DNA of 64,000 nt from an uncultured bacterium (GCA_905215965.1 CAJMSD010000003.1:161355-225354); one strand, 5' to 3'; shown: positions 1 to 11,117, counted from the first letter of the stretch. The notes: generated from the letters alone by a model not told the origin. Translations and numbers: made by a program.

Positions 1-3000
1 ATAAGTTCGACTTTACGGTAGTTGAAGAAGATATCGTAACAGCTGATTTTACAGTCGAGAGAATGACTCTTGATGAGATAGTTGCGGCAGGTATCGACAT
101 TACGGCTCCCGAAAATCAGCACATCGTAGAAGTAAAGCTTGACGTTGAATACGCCGTTCACGAATCTCCATCTGCTCAGCTTACATATTATGTAAACAGC
201 AGCGGTCAGGTAGTAGGCGGCGGAGGCGGCTGGGGCGGAAGCTGGACAGGCGGAGGCTACGGCGGCGGCAGCGGAAGCGGTTCGGGCAGCGTTACAAAGC
301 CTGTATATATCAGCCTTAACGAGGATAACGAGGTAGAAACGGTCATCATGCTTACCGTGCCTGTTTCCGCAAGCTTCCTCAAGGAATTCTTCCACGCTCA
401 GCTTACTATCTACAACAATGCGGATAAGCAGTATACGATCTCAGAAAACGAAGTGGAGCTTATGCTTCCCGAAGGACTTACTCTTGTTGACGTTGAAGCA
501 AGCGACGACAGAATTGTGACCTATGACGTTATTGAGGGACAGTCCTCACGCACTATCGACTGGATAATCAGAGGCGACGAGGCAGGAGAATATCCTATCG
601 AAGCTTCATATCACGGCGTTCTCGACAGATTCAACGAAGAAATAAATGCCGTATTTTCAACAGATGAGCCTATCACCGTTTACGGCGAGACGGCAGTTTC
701 CGTTGAAGTAAACGTTCCCGAAATGCTCTATGACAACCAGTTCATCTTCGAAGTAGCAATGACAAACAATTGTCCCGTAGACGTTTACTGTCCTTCCACC
801 GATACAGGTACTGTAATTTCAAGCGCATTCGGAAATTCGGGCGGAGCAAAGCCTGTAATTTACCAGAGACATCTCCTCAAGGACGGCAAATACATAAGAA
901 TAATCAACAACGACGAGGTGTTCGATACACTCGAACCCGGCTACACCTACAGCGTAGTATATAAAGCATCGGGAGTGTTCACAGGCATTGACGGTGCAGG
1001 CAAAAACGTATTCCACTCAAGCAGACTTGACCTTATCAAGGCTTCCATCGAAGTCCTCAACAGCTCAAAGATACCCGTAACTCTCAATGTGGTAAAAATG
1101 ATAGATTCTATCATACTAAACGAGATAAAGACTATCCCCGATTACGAGCCTGAAAAGCAGATAACCATTATAGTAACAAGCTCCGATACGAAGAAGTATC
1201 TCAGCGGAGCAACCGTTACAATGGGCAGCGTAACAAAGAAAACAGGCAGCGGCGGATATGTGTTAATGGATATTCCCGAGACTGCTCAGAGCATCAAGGT
1301 AAGCTGTAACGGCTACAAATCCAAAACAGTAACTCCCGGCGCGAATTACGACGACGGACTTTATATCGTTGACCTTGAAACAGAAGAACCGAAAGACGAC
1401 GGTTCGGGCCCGAACAATGTAGGAAATAAAACCGATTACGGCAACATTGAGCTTCCCGAGGAGCTTGAAGGCGACCCGGAGGACGACGTAAATGAAATTA
1501 CGGTAATGCCCGGAACTCTTACTTTCGGCGAATCTATGGAATTTGAATTTTCCGATGATATTCCGCTTATCGGCGGAGAAACGCTTTCGCTCGGCGAGCT
1601 TAATCTTCCTATTGAGATAGAAGTTGACGAAGAGGGACATACAGGCTTCTCTATCGGTCTCGGCGACTTTGACTGGTCAAACAGCGATGATGATGACGAC
1701 GAAGACGATCTTGTTTCCAAGTATAAGAAGCTCATTGAATTTGCCGAGCAGTATCCGTCTATCGGCGACTTTGTAGACGACGCAAAGAAAATGGGCGCAT
1801 CGGTAAATCCGTTCAACGCAACGGCATCACATTCGATTTCGGCAGACCTCAGCTTTGTAGCGGCATTTTACGGCACATACGACAAGACAAAGGGCTATGA
1901 ACGTTCAATCGTCGAGGACGGCATCAGCTACGAGGGCAACATTGCTCTTACATTCGAATTCGAATACGGCTTCGGCACTCAGCTTGTAGTCGTATCAATC
2001 CCTGTTGCCATTGAGGTAACGATAGGAACAGAGCTTACGGTAGGTACAAACTTTGAGATCTCATACAAGGACTATAAGTATAATTTCAACGGAAATCTCA
2101 AGCTTACAGGCGAGATCGAAGCAGAGGTCTTTGCAGGCGTGGGAGCAACAGGTATCTGTGCGGCAGGCGTTTACGGCAGCGCAGGTCTCGGAGTTGAATA
2201 TACATTCGTTTCATCCGATAAGAGCGAGGAAGGTCTCAACAAGATAACCTTCACATACGAAATAGGCGTAAGAGCCTACCTCGGACCATTTAAGGTCGAG
2301 CATTCGCTTGTAAGTCCCGACGACGACATAGTAATTTACGAAAAACCAAAATCGGGTTCTACATCTGGCAATTCCAGCGGAGGAACAATGTCCTCCATGT
2401 TTGCGGCAATTTACGACAAATCAAATTACTCGTTGATGGACGAGGTTTATCTCAATACAGCAAGTACATGGAAAGGCTCGTCCGCAGAGACGGCGGCAGC
2501 TGCACAAGGCTGTGCGGAGCTACTCTCAATGGTCAATAATGCAGCCGGCGCAACAATGCACAAACTTGCGGTTGTCGGAGATAAGCTTGTGCTCGTCTAC
2601 CTCGACAACGACAAAAACAGAGAAACAGTAAACGCAATGCGTCTTATGTATACCGTTTACGACTCTGAATCAAAGACATGGAGTGAACCTGCACAGATCG
2701 ATTCAAACGAAACAGGCGACTACGCTCCGAACCTCTGGACAGACGGTACCGATCTTTATGTTATTTATCAGGACAGCGCAGCAGTTCTTGACAAAAACGC
2801 AGATATCGACAGCTGGCTTGCATCGCAGAATATTGCGGCAGCTAAGTTTGATACGGCGTCAATGACTTTCGGCGAGGTCTCATACGTAACAAAGGATACA
2901 AACGTTCTCGACAGCGTACCTGTTATCACAGGAGAAAACGGCAAGATCGCGGCAGTATGGGTATCGAACGAAGAAAACGATTACTTCGGCTCAAACGGCA

Positions 3001-4487
3001 AAAATAAGCTTATGTATTCCGAGCTTGGAGTCAGCGGCTGGTCCGAACCGGAGGTGCTTCTTGCAAACCTCAATGCAGTAACGGGACTTAACGCAGGATT
3101 TGTAAATGAAAAATTCTGTGCCGTTTACACTATCGACAACGACAACGACCTTACTACAACAAACGACAGAACTCTCAACGTAAGAAGATACGGCGAGAAC
3201 GAATCATACGAGATAGACAAGGGCGACATCAGCTCGGCAAGATTTGCGGTATCACCCGAAACAGGCAAGCAGACGCTCTACTGGTACGGAAACTCAACTA
3301 TCCGCATGACCGACAACCTTACAGTTGCAAAAGACGCAGTTGAAAACGCTCCCGCATCAATTTCAAGCTCCTTTGTCATTGCAGGCAACAGAATCATCTG
3401 GTGCACAGGCGACGGCAAAGACAAATCCAATCTTTTTGAAATAGTATACGATACCGAAAGCGGAAGCTGGGGCGGCGCTGTAAGACTTACGGAACAGGAT
3501 ATGTACATTGAAAATGTTGAAGCTGTTGAGTTCAACGGAGAGATAATTTCCGTAATGAACCGCAACGACGTTAAAATAACAGAGGATGGCGTTGACGAAA
3601 ACAACAGCATTGTATGGACATCTTTCACAGGCATCAATAATATTACGGCAAACGGAGCATTCTTCCTGCAGAGCGATTACGCAAAGGGCAAGAAGCTTCC
3701 CGTCACGGTAAGCGTAACAAACAACGGCGAAAGCACCGTAAAATCAGTAACCTTAAATGTAACAAGCAGCAATGGCACAAACTGCGGAAGCACTACGGTT
3801 GACTGCGAGATACGTTCGGGCGAGTCCAAGCTCATCACTGTAGATGTCGATACAGCTCTTGCAGGCAAAACCGACAGCCTTACAGTAACGGTAAGCAGCA
3901 ACATCAAGGACGAAACGGATACGGCAGACAACAGCGTTACGATCGGATTTGGCTTTGCCGATATGTCGGTCACCACTTCCAAGATCGACAGCAATACTCT
4001 CAGCGTAAACGTTTCCAACAACGGTACGGCAAAGGGTAGCGCACAGCTCGTAATTTACGACTATGCAACAGGCGCAGAGCTTGAGACCTTCGAGCTTGCC
4101 GATATCAATGCAGGTTCATCTGTCACAAAGGATATCGACCTTACAAAATACATTGAAAAGTGCAAGAGCAATATCAAGGTAAGCGTTGTCTGCGACGGAG
4201 ATACAAACGAGTACTCAAATTCCTGCATAGTATTCTCTGCAATGGACGATGTAAAAACATATACTCTTGGCGACGTAAACGAAGACGGCTCGATTGACGC
4301 ATCGGACGCATCACAGGTGCTTGCCGAGTACGCTTCAACAGCAACAGGCCACGCTCCTTCACTGAGTGAATCTCAGAGAAAGGCAGCAGACGTCAACATC
4401 GACGCAGCAGTTGACGCTATCGACGCTTCAAGAATTCTCGCATACTACGCTTCTGCCGCAACAGGCGGAAACCCAAGCTTTAATTAA
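1..4487 (+). CDS. Large secreted dockerin protein, 5' end outside window
   Basis: The frame is open from base 3 without a start, so the N-terminus and any signal peptide lie upstream. Visible in order are a Gly/Ser-rich low-complexity hinge (about bases 220-295), a short carboxypeptidase-regulatory-like fold near bases 1140-1370, an Asp-rich stretch (bases 1685-1710), a long beta-rich region, a region with possible beta-propeller-like strands (bases 2550-3600), CARDB-like repeats (about bases 3660-4240) and a C-terminal type I dockerin of about 75 residues with two Ca-binding loops (DVNEDGSIDASD and DVNIDAAVDAID). The second loop has Ala where Gly is usual. Dockerins attach proteins to cohesins, so a cell-surface or cellulosome-type assembly role is inferred. 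No catalytic domain is recognised. The gene ends 18 bases before the next, suggesting one transcript. Confidence 0.85.
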   Translation, partial: KFDFTVVEEDIVTADFTVERMTLDEIVAAGIDITAPENQHIVEVKLDVEYAVHESPSAQLTYYVNSSGQVVGGGGGWGGSWTGGGYGGGSGSGSGSVTKPVYISLNEDNEVETVIMLTVPVSASFLKEFFHAQLTIYNNADKQYTISENEVELMLPEGLTLVDVEASDDRIVTYDVIEGQSSRTIDWIIRGDEAGEYPIEASYHGVLDRFNEEINAVFSTDEPITVYGETAVSVEVNVPEMLYDNQFIFEVAMTNNCPVDVYCPSTDTGTVISSAFGNSGGAKPVIYQRHLLKDGKYIRIINNDEVFDTLEPGYTYSVVYKASGVFTGIDGAGKNVFHSSRLDLIKASIEVLNSSKIPVTLNVVKMIDSIILNEIKTIPDYEPEKQITIIVTSSDTKKYLSGATVTMGSVTKKTGSGGYVLMDIPETAQSIKVSCNGYKSKTVTPGANYDDGLYIVDLETEEPKDDGSGPNNVGNKTDYGNIELPEELEGDPEDDVNEITVMPGTLTFGESMEFEFSDDIPLIGGETLSLGELNLPIEIEVDEEGHTGFSIGLGDFDWSNSDDDDDEDDLVSKYKKLIEFAEQYPSIGDFVDDAKKMGASVNPFNATASHSISADLSFVAAFYGTYDKTKGYERSIVEDGISYEGNIALTFEFEYGFGTQLVVVSIPVAIEVTIGTELTVGTNFEISYKDYKYNFNGNLKLTGEIEAEVFAGVGATGICAAGVYGSAGLGVEYTFVSSDKSEEGLNKITFTYEIGVRAYLGPFKVEHSLVSPDDDIVIYEKPKSGSTSGNSSGGTMSSMFAAIYDKSNYSLMDEVYLNTASTWKGSSAETAAAAQGCAELLSMVNNAAGATMHKLAVVGDKLVLVYLDNDKNRETVNAMRLMYTVYDSESKTWSEPAQIDSNETGDYAPNLWTDGTDLYVIYQDSAAVLDKNADIDSWLASQNIAAAKFDTASMTFGEVSYVTKDTNVLDSVPVITGENGKIAAVWVSNEENDYFGSNGKNKLMYSELGVSGWSEPEVLLANLNAVTGLNAGFVNEKFCAVYTIDNDNDLTTTNDRTLNVRRYGENESYEIDKGDISSARFAVSPETGKQTLYWYGNSTIRMTDNLTVAKDAVENAPASISSSFVIAGNRIIWCTGDGKDKSNLFEIVYDTESGSWGGAVRLTEQDMYIENVEAVEFNGEIISVMNRNDVKITEDGVDENNSIVWTSFTGINNITANGAFFLQSDYAKGKKLPVTVSVTNNGESTVKSVTLNVTSSNGTNCGSTTVDCEIRSGESKLITVDVDTALAGKTDSLTVTVSSNIKDETDTADNSVTIGFGFADMSVTTSKIDSNTLSVNVSNNGTAKGSAQLVIYDYATGAELETFELADINAGSSVTKDIDLTKYIEKCKSNIKVSVVCDGDTNEYSNSCIVFSAMDDVKTYTLGDVNEDGSIDASDASQVLAEYASTATGHAPSLSESQRKAADVNIDAAVDAIDASRILAYYASAATGGNPSFN

Positions 4488-4505
4488 TTGGAAAGGAGTC
4501 TGAAA

Positions 4506-7500
4506 ATGAAAAATAAAGATAAAAAACTGCTTTCTCTGATATTAAGCGCTTCTGTAACGGCAGCTTCACTGCCAACGGGTGCAGTAAATATTTCTGCTGA
4601 AGACCATTCTGCCGATTTTTCGGCAGTGAATGAAGCTGTTCTTGCCGATACGGCAGACAGCGCACCGACAGTATCACCTCTTCTTCCCTCCGGCTTTAAG
4701 TCGGGGGCGGAAGAGACTGCAACAGAGGCAGCTGCCGAAGCTCCTACAGAGGCTGCAACAGAAGCTCCTACAGAGATTGAGACCGTATACTTTGACTATA
4801 CGATCACCGAAGAAGATACCGTAACCATCACAAAATATACCGGCACAGCAACGGATGTTGTTATCCCCGAAACTATCGAGGGACTTCCCGTAACGGCTAT
4901 CGGCACGGAAGCATTCTATAACACGACAGCAATAACTTCCGTAAAAATCCCCGACACGGTTACAGCTATCGGCAAAAGCGCGTTCTATAACTGCGACGGG
5001 CTTAAAGAGGTAACGATTCCCGATTCCGTTGTAACCATATCGGACTATGCGTTTTATTCATGCGGCTCGGTCATCACAGTGAATATGTCGAAGAATATCG
5101 AAACTATCGGTACATACGCATTTGCCGAGTGTGCTAATCTTCTTGCGATAGAGCTTCCCGAATCCGCAAAAAGCATCGGCAATAATTGTTTTTATAACGA
5201 CGACGCGCTTTCAAGAATAGTTCTTCCCGACAACATTACAGTTGGGCAGGCTGCTTTCGCGGAGTGCGACGAACTTGAATATCTTAGTCTTCCCGATAAT
5301 GCGACTTTGGCTTATCGTTCATTCTATGGCTGCGACAAGCTCAACAAGGTCATCTTTGAGGGCACAACGGCTGTACTTGAAAACGAAGTCTTCAAATACT
5401 GCCCGAATCTTCAGTATGTGGTATTCCCCGAAAAGCTCGATGCAATTTCAGGATACTGCTTTGACGGCTGTTCGAAGCTTGCTTCAATTTCACTTCCGTC
5501 AACGGTAAAAACAATAGGCGAAGGAGCATTCAGGTCTTGCGGCGCACTGAAATCAATTCAGCTTCCCGACGGAGTTTCGCTCGGAAACAGCGTGTTCTCA
5601 TCATGCGGATCACTTTCCGAGGTAACTTTCAACGGACGCTGTGAAGCTATCGGAGACGCCTGTTTTGCATACACGGCTCTGACTTCAGTAACAATTCCTG
5701 AGGGCGTTAAGGAGCTTGGCGCTTCTGCATTTTACGAATGCAAAAAGCTTTCCGAGGTCGTATTTGACGGAGAGCTTGAAGCTATCGGCAGTACGGCTTT
5801 CTTACGCTGCTATGCGCTTACTTCCATGGTTATCCCCGATACCGTTACATCAGTGGGAGCACAGGCTTTCCGCGAGTGTACGGGACTTAAATCCATAACC
5901 GTTCCCGACAGTGTTGAAACAATGGGCGGCGGCTGCTTCTATTATTGTACGGCTCTTACCGATGTAAAGCTTTCCGACAATATCACAGAGCTTGGCTTCA
6001 GTGACGCGGGCTTCTTCCAGAGCTGTACTTCACTTGAAAGCATTACACTTCCTTCAAAGCTTACAACTCTCGGCAAAGCTGTATTCCGCGACTGTACTAA
6101 GCTTACTTCGATAACAGTCCCCGATGGAGTTACTTCGATTCCTGAAACGGCTTTCTACAATTGTAACTCGCTTACGGAAGTCAAGCTTTCCGACGAGGTC
6201 ACATACCTTGGAAACTCCGCATTTGCATACTGTACTTCGCTTACCGAGGCAGTCCTCCCTGCAAAGCTTGAATCAACAGGCGAGAATGTTTTCCAGAACT
6301 GTAACAGCATCACATCGGTAACGCTCCCAATTAACATGAAGGTCGTTAGCCAGAGAATGTTCTACGGTATGCCAAATCTTACTGAGGTAATAATTCCCGA
6401 GGGCGTAACGGAGCTTTCGGCTCAGTCATTCTACGGCTGCAGCTCGCTTGAAGCTATTGTCATTCCTGATACGGTTATCGAAATCGGTTCGGGAGCATTC
6501 TACGGCTGTAAGCTTCTTAAAGAGATCTCGCTTCCGTCAGGACTTACTACAATACGCTCCGAGCTTTTCAGAGACTGTACTTCCCTTGCCGAATTTACGA
6601 TCCCGTCAGGAGTAACGGCAATAGAGGGTTCGGCGTTCTACAACTGCACTTCACTTACATCAATAACAGTTCCCGCAGGAGTTGAAACAATAGGCAGCTG
6701 GGCATTCGGAAGCTGTACTTCACTTGCCTCCGCAGAAATTCCCGACACAGTAACATCAATCGGTGAGGGAGCTTTTGCAAGCTGTACATCGCTTACGGAA
6801 TTCACTATGCCCGATTCTGTCACAACACTGGGCGGTGCGGTATTTGAATTCTGCAGCTCGCTTGCAGATATCACCATTTCCGAGAACGTCACATCGCTTC
6901 CCCACAGAAACCACGGTTGGTACAACAGCTACCATAACGGTATGTTCGAGGGCTGTACTTCTCTTACAACAATTACGATACCCGAAAGTGTAACTTCGAT
7001 TGGCTGCGAGACCTTTAACGGCTGTACTGCGCTTGAAGAAATAAATCTTTCAACAAATATCACAGCAATAGGTGATTCTTCCTTTGCAAACTGTTCCGCG
7101 CTCAAGGAAATTACTATCCCTGCCGGAGTGACATTGCTTGATTCGTATCTTTTCAGCAGTTGTCCTTCTCTTGCAAAGGTTGAATTTGCCAAGGGTTCGC
7201 TTCTTACAAGAGTAAATCCCAGAGTATTTTCCGACTGTACTTCTCTTACGGGAATAACTCTTCCAAAAACGGTTACATATATCGATTACGAAGCTTTCAT
7301 CGCTTCGGGACTTGAAGAGATAACACTTCCCGACGCTGTCGATACAATGGGCTACAGAGTATTCCAGAACTGCGCTTCACTTAAATCTGCAAACGTTCCT
7401 GCTGCACTTGCAGCTCTTCCCGAATCTACCTTCAATAATTGCAGCGCACTTGAAACAGTGACCTTTGCCGATGAACCTGCACTCGCAACGATCGCCAACA

Positions 7501-9698
7501 GCGCGTTCCTGAATTGTACAATGCTTGATAACGTTACGCTTCCCGATACAGTCTCAGCACTTGGAACAAGCGTATTCAGCGGCTGTACATCGCTTAAAAC
7601 GATAGCTCTTTCAAATGCGATGACAAAAATTCCAGAAAACACATTCTACGGCTGTACGGGACTTGAAGCGATAACGCTTCCCGATTCGCTCACAAGCATT
7701 TCGGCAAACTCATTCTACGGCTGTACGGCTCTTGCCGAGATAGTGATTCCGTCAAATGTTAAGACTATCGAGAAAACCGCATTTTATGGCTGTGACGGAA
7801 TGAAAAAGGCTGTTATCCTCAACAATGTTTCTTCAATAGGAGAAAAGGCGTTCGGCTATAACGGTTCGGGAGTTCTTCCTGAGTTTACAATTTACGGTTA
7901 TTACAACTCTATCGCAGAGGACTATGCAAATACAAATGAAATTCCTTTCGAGCTTTACGGCGAGAGAGATTATTCCGAGCTTTGCGTAGGCTACTATGTT
8001 GACGGCGATGGAGTAGTTATCACAGACGGCGACCCCGAGGCAGAGGATCTTGTGATTCCCGATACTATCGAGGGACTTCCCGTTGTGAAGATACAGGCTT
8101 ATGCGTTCAAGAACTCCTCAATGAAGAATGTTACTATCCCAGACACCGTAACGGTAATCGAAAAGGGAGCGTTCATAGGCTGTAAAAACCTTGAAAGCGT
8201 TGTAATTCCCGAGGGCGTTACAGCAATCCCCGAAAGCTGCTTCGACGGCTGTTCATCACTTGCTTCTGCAACAGTTCCCGAAAGTCTCGTATCTATTGAT
8301 ACAAGAGCATTCTATGACTGTGCCGCACTTGAAGGCATCAATTTGCCCGATACATTCAATTCAGTCGGAAGCTATGCATTCTACGGCTGTGCTTCGCTTG
8401 GAAGCTTTAAAGTTCCCGCACAGCTTAAATCACTGGGAATATATGCGTTCTACGGCTGCGAATCCCTTGACGGCATTGATTTTTCTACAATGAACAGCTC
8501 GGCTATAGATATCCCCGATTACGCATTCTACGGCTGCAAGGCTATGAAACAGGCGGTATTCAGCGAATATGTCCACTCGATAGGCAATTATGCATTTTAC
8601 GGCTGCGAGTTGATCGAAGATGTATCGCTCAAATACACAGGTTATTATTACATTTATTCACACGCATTTGACGGCTGTAAATCGCTGAAGAGCTTCGAAA
8701 AGGCTTCATCTAATTCTACGACCTATATCTACGAATTTGCATTCCTTGACTGTCCGCTCCTCACAGATGTTACACTTGAAAACGTAGCGTACTACAATTC
8801 ACGTCAGTTCGGTTACAATACGTCTGTAGACGAAGAGGGCAACACGGTTTATACGCTCACAGAGAATATGATTATCAGAGGCTGGATAAGCTCCGGAACA
8901 CAGAGCTATGCCGTAAACAACGGTATTACGTACATTCCTACAGGCGGCTTGGAATATGTCGAAAATGAGGACAGCATAACTATCACAAAGTGGACAAATA
9001 ACAGCCGCAGCATTACTATTCCCGCACAGATCTGCGGAAAGCCAGTAACCGTTATCGGAAAGAACGCATTCAGAGGACTTAAAAATCTCGAGGACGTTTA
9101 CTTCCCGTCAACGCTTAAAGAGATCCAAAGCTATGCGTTTATGGACAGCACCGCAAGAGACCTTACAGTACCTTCGTCTGTCGAGAAGATCGGCAACAAG
9201 GCATTCTACAATTCAAGCTACGGAGCTTATCTCACATCCGAATTTGTAATTCTCGGAAACGGCGTTCTCTATGACTACAACGGCACAAAGGAAGAGGTTA
9301 TTATTCCGTCAACAGTAAAGAGGATAGGAAACGACGCATTTGCGTTCCACTCGGAAATGACTTCTATCACCGTGCCCGAAAGCGTTGTTGAGGTATGTGA
9401 CGGAGCATTCTACCGCTGCAGCTCGCTTACAAAGATAGAGCTTCCCGACAGCGTTGAGAAGATCAGCGTGGGAGCTTTCACCGATTGTTCTTCACTTAAA
9501 ATGGTCATTATCGGAAAGGGCATTCAGGCAATCGACGCTTACGCGTTCCATGACTGCGAGAATCTTACCGCATTCTATGGATATGCCGATACCTATACCG
9601 AAACCTTTGCAAAGGAATCGGGATACTATTTCGAGGCTTTTGAAGAGGCAGCCGAAGAGGATACAACAGACGAAGCTTCTGCGGAAACGACAGTCTGA
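4506..9698 (+). CDS. Giant BspA-like LRR_5 surface protein
   Basis: The 1730-residue protein starts at the ATG at 4506, placed 6-7 bases after GGAAAGGAGT. An in-frame TTG at 4488 overlaps this RBS and is unlikely. A signal peptide (MKNKDKKLLSLILSAS then a small-residue stretch) precedes an Ala/Pro/Thr/Glu-rich linker. The rest is dozens of 23-residue LRR_5 units of the form xIPxxVTxIGxxAFxxCxxL, in three blocks that each open with a strand ending in a LPV-type motif (bases 4790-4900, 7980-8100 and 8950-9060). The C-terminus is acidic and has no dockerin, sortase motif or membrane anchor. LRR_5 proteins usually mediate adhesion or protein binding, so a role at the surface beside the preceding dockerin protein is inferred. 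Confidence 0.85.
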   Translation: MKNKDKKLLSLILSASVTAASLPTGAVNISAEDHSADFSAVNEAVLADTADSAPTVSPLLPSGFKSGAEETATEAAAEAPTEAATEAPTEIETVYFDYTITEEDTVTITKYTGTATDVVIPETIEGLPVTAIGTEAFYNTTAITSVKIPDTVTAIGKSAFYNCDGLKEVTIPDSVVTISDYAFYSCGSVITVNMSKNIETIGTYAFAECANLLAIELPESAKSIGNNCFYNDDALSRIVLPDNITVGQAAFAECDELEYLSLPDNATLAYRSFYGCDKLNKVIFEGTTAVLENEVFKYCPNLQYVVFPEKLDAISGYCFDGCSKLASISLPSTVKTIGEGAFRSCGALKSIQLPDGVSLGNSVFSSCGSLSEVTFNGRCEAIGDACFAYTALTSVTIPEGVKELGASAFYECKKLSEVVFDGELEAIGSTAFLRCYALTSMVIPDTVTSVGAQAFRECTGLKSITVPDSVETMGGGCFYYCTALTDVKLSDNITELGFSDAGFFQSCTSLESITLPSKLTTLGKAVFRDCTKLTSITVPDGVTSIPETAFYNCNSLTEVKLSDEVTYLGNSAFAYCTSLTEAVLPAKLESTGENVFQNCNSITSVTLPINMKVVSQRMFYGMPNLTEVIIPEGVTELSAQSFYGCSSLEAIVIPDTVIEIGSGAFYGCKLLKEISLPSGLTTIRSELFRDCTSLAEFTIPSGVTAIEGSAFYNCTSLTSITVPAGVETIGSWAFGSCTSLASAEIPDTVTSIGEGAFASCTSLTEFTMPDSVTTLGGAVFEFCSSLADITISENVTSLPHRNHGWYNSYHNGMFEGCTSLTTITIPESVTSIGCETFNGCTALEEINLSTNITAIGDSSFANCSALKEITIPAGVTLLDSYLFSSCPSLAKVEFAKGSLLTRVNPRVFSDCTSLTGITLPKTVTYIDYEAFIASGLEEITLPDAVDTMGYRVFQNCASLKSANVPAALAALPESTFNNCSALETVTFADEPALATIANSAFLNCTMLDNVTLPDTVSALGTSVFSGCTSLKTIALSNAMTKIPENTFYGCTGLEAITLPDSLTSISANSFYGCTALAEIVIPSNVKTIEKTAFYGCDGMKKAVILNNVSSIGEKAFGYNGSGVLPEFTIYGYYNSIAEDYANTNEIPFELYGERDYSELCVGYYVDGDGVVITDGDPEAEDLVIPDTIEGLPVVKIQAYAFKNSSMKNVTIPDTVTVIEKGAFIGCKNLESVVIPEGVTAIPESCFDGCSSLASATVPESLVSIDTRAFYDCAALEGINLPDTFNSVGSYAFYGCASLGSFKVPAQLKSLGIYAFYGCESLDGIDFSTMNSSAIDIPDYAFYGCKAMKQAVFSEYVHSIGNYAFYGCELIEDVSLKYTGYYYIYSHAFDGCKSLKSFEKASSNSTTYIYEFAFLDCPLLTDVTLENVAYYNSRQFGYNTSVDEEGNTVYTLTENMIIRGWISSGTQSYAVNNGITYIPTGGLEYVENEDSITITKWTNNSRSITIPAQICGKPVTVIGKNAFRGLKNLEDVYFPSTLKEIQSYAFMDSTARDLTVPSSVEKIGNKAFYNSSYGAYLTSEFVILGNGVLYDYNGTKEEVIIPSTVKRIGNDAFAFHSEMTSITVPESVVEVCDGAFYRCSSLTKIELPDSVEKISVGAFTDCSSLKMVIIGKGIQAIDAYAFHDCENLTAFYGYADTYTETFAKESGYYFEAFEEAAEEDTTDEASAETTV

Positions 9699-9731
9699 TA
9701 AGCTCTAAAATTTAATTACACTTCAATTAAG

Positions 9732-9763
9732 GGGACGCTTCTGATTCGGAGCGTCCCTTTATC
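9732..9763 (+). terminator. Rho-independent terminator after the LRR_5 gene
   Basis: The arms GGGACGCT (9732-9739) and AGCGTCCC (9750-9757) form a perfect 8-bp stem with a 10-base loop, followed by TTTATC. It lies 34 bases after the stop codon. Confidence 0.8.
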
Positions 9764-9785
9764 ATAAGAAAATCTATGGAAATAA

Positions 9786-9814
9786 TTGACAGCTGTTTAA
9801 TAATATGCTAAAAT
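9786..9814 (+). promoter_or_regulatory. Sigma-A promoter of ald
   Basis: TTGACA (9786-9791), a 17-base spacer and TAAAAT (9809-9814) lie 57 bases before the ald start. A second TATAAT overlaps at 9814-9819. The 8-bp palindrome ACAGCTGT (9789-9796) overlaps the -35 element and recurs inside a longer palindrome downstream of ald at 11121-11132. Confidence 0.75.
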
Positions 9815-9870
9815 ATAATATATTAACAGTTTCTTAATTAATGAAGCTGACGAAAGGCAGGAAACCGAAA

Positions 9871-10983
9871 ATGAAAATCGGATGCGTAAAAGAAATAAAA
9901 AACAATGAATTCCGCGTGGGAATTACTCCCGATAACGTGAGATCATACGTTGACGCGGGACATCACGTATATATTGAGGCAGATGCAGGTGTAGGCTCGG
10001 GCTTTGCCGATACTGAATATGTTAAGGCAGGAGCTTCGCTTCTCGATAATGCCGAAGAGGTCTGGGAGCTTGTTGACATGATGATAAAGGTCAAAGAGCC
10101 GCAGCCGGAAGAATATAAATTTTTCCATGAGGGACTTATCCTTTATACATATCTCCACCTTGCTGCCGATAAAGAGCAGACAGAAGCTCTTCTTGCAGGA
10201 AAGGTAAATGCTGTCGCATACGAAACGATTCAGGAAACCGACCGTTCACTCCCCTGCCTTGCGCCAATGAGCCAGATAGCAGGACGCCTTTCTATTCAGG
10301 AGGGTGCAAAGTACCTTGAAAAGCGTTTCGGCGGAGAGGGAATACTCCTTGCAGGCGTACCCGGAACTCCAAAGGCTAACGTTGTAATTCTCGGCGGCGG
10401 TACGGTAGGTATGAATGCGTGTAAAATTGCAGTAGGTATGGGTGCAAACGTTACAATTCTTGACATAAGCCTCAGAAAGCTTGAAGAACTCGATAACCGC
10501 TTCGGCTCACATATCCAGACGCTATACTCCAGCGACAGCAATATCGAGCGTGTTCTGAAAGATGCAGACCTTGTAATCGGTTCAGTTCTTATTCCTGGCG
10601 CTTCTGCTCCTAAGCTCTTCAAGAAAAGATATCTTTCATCAATGAAGGAAGGTTCTGTTTTCGTTGATGTTGCAATTGATCAGGGCGGATGCGGTGAATC
10701 TTCAAGAGTTACAACACACGATGAACCAACATACATCGAGGATGGCGTAGTTCATTACTGCGTAGGAAATATGCCGGGTGCCGTGCCTAAAACAAGTACG
10801 ATAGCGCTTACTAATGCTACACTTAAATACGGTCTTGAGATCGCCGAAAACGGACTCGAAAAAGCTGTAAAAAACAGCTCCGCAATTTCTCTTGGCGTTA
10901 ATACTTATCTCGGAAAGCTCACCAATAAAAATGTTGCTGCTGCTCTTGACCTCGATTTCACAGAACTCATTACTCTTTTATAA
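9871..10983 (+). CDS. ald: Alanine dehydrogenase
   Basis: Catalyses NAD-dependent interconversion of L-alanine with pyruvate and ammonium in the cytoplasm, linking carbon and nitrogen metabolism. The start is placed at 9871, giving 371 residues beginning MKIGCVKEIKNNE, the usual N-terminus and length of the family. An upstream in-frame ATG at 9841 would add ten residues not seen in relatives. The N-terminal AlaDh/PNT domain has the VKEPQPEE and YLHLA segments carrying the conserved Lys and His of the active site. The Rossmann GGGTVG follows near residue 175, and the late motifs NMPGAVP and ALTNATL are intact. It is a single-gene transcript with its own promoter. Assignment is from sequence motifs. 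Confidence 0.95.
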   Translation: MKIGCVKEIKNNEFRVGITPDNVRSYVDAGHHVYIEADAGVGSGFADTEYVKAGASLLDNAEEVWELVDMMIKVKEPQPEEYKFFHEGLILYTYLHLAADKEQTEALLAGKVNAVAYETIQETDRSLPCLAPMSQIAGRLSIQEGAKYLEKRFGGEGILLAGVPGTPKANVVILGGGTVGMNACKIAVGMGANVTILDISLRKLEELDNRFGSHIQTLYSSDSNIERVLKDADLVIGSVLIPGASAPKLFKKRYLSSMKEGSVFVDVAIDQGGCGESSRVTTHDEPTYIEDGVVHYCVGNMPGAVPKTSTIALTNATLKYGLEIAENGLEKAVKNSSAISLGVNTYLGKLTNKNVAAALDLDFTELITLL

Positions 10984-11117
10984 ATCAGAATTTACCGCAG
11001 CATACCGGAATAAACCTTTCAGAATAAAGGTTCTTCCCCTGCCCTTTTTCAAAGACTTTTAAACAAATCCCCCTCCCTCTATGCAAGTCTTAAGAACTGT
11101 ATAGAAATAGGGGGCTT

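Noticed and set aside
4488..4505. TTG start for the giant LRR_5 gene
   Set aside because: It overlaps the ribosome binding site, and the ATG at 4506 is correctly spaced and begins a signal peptide.
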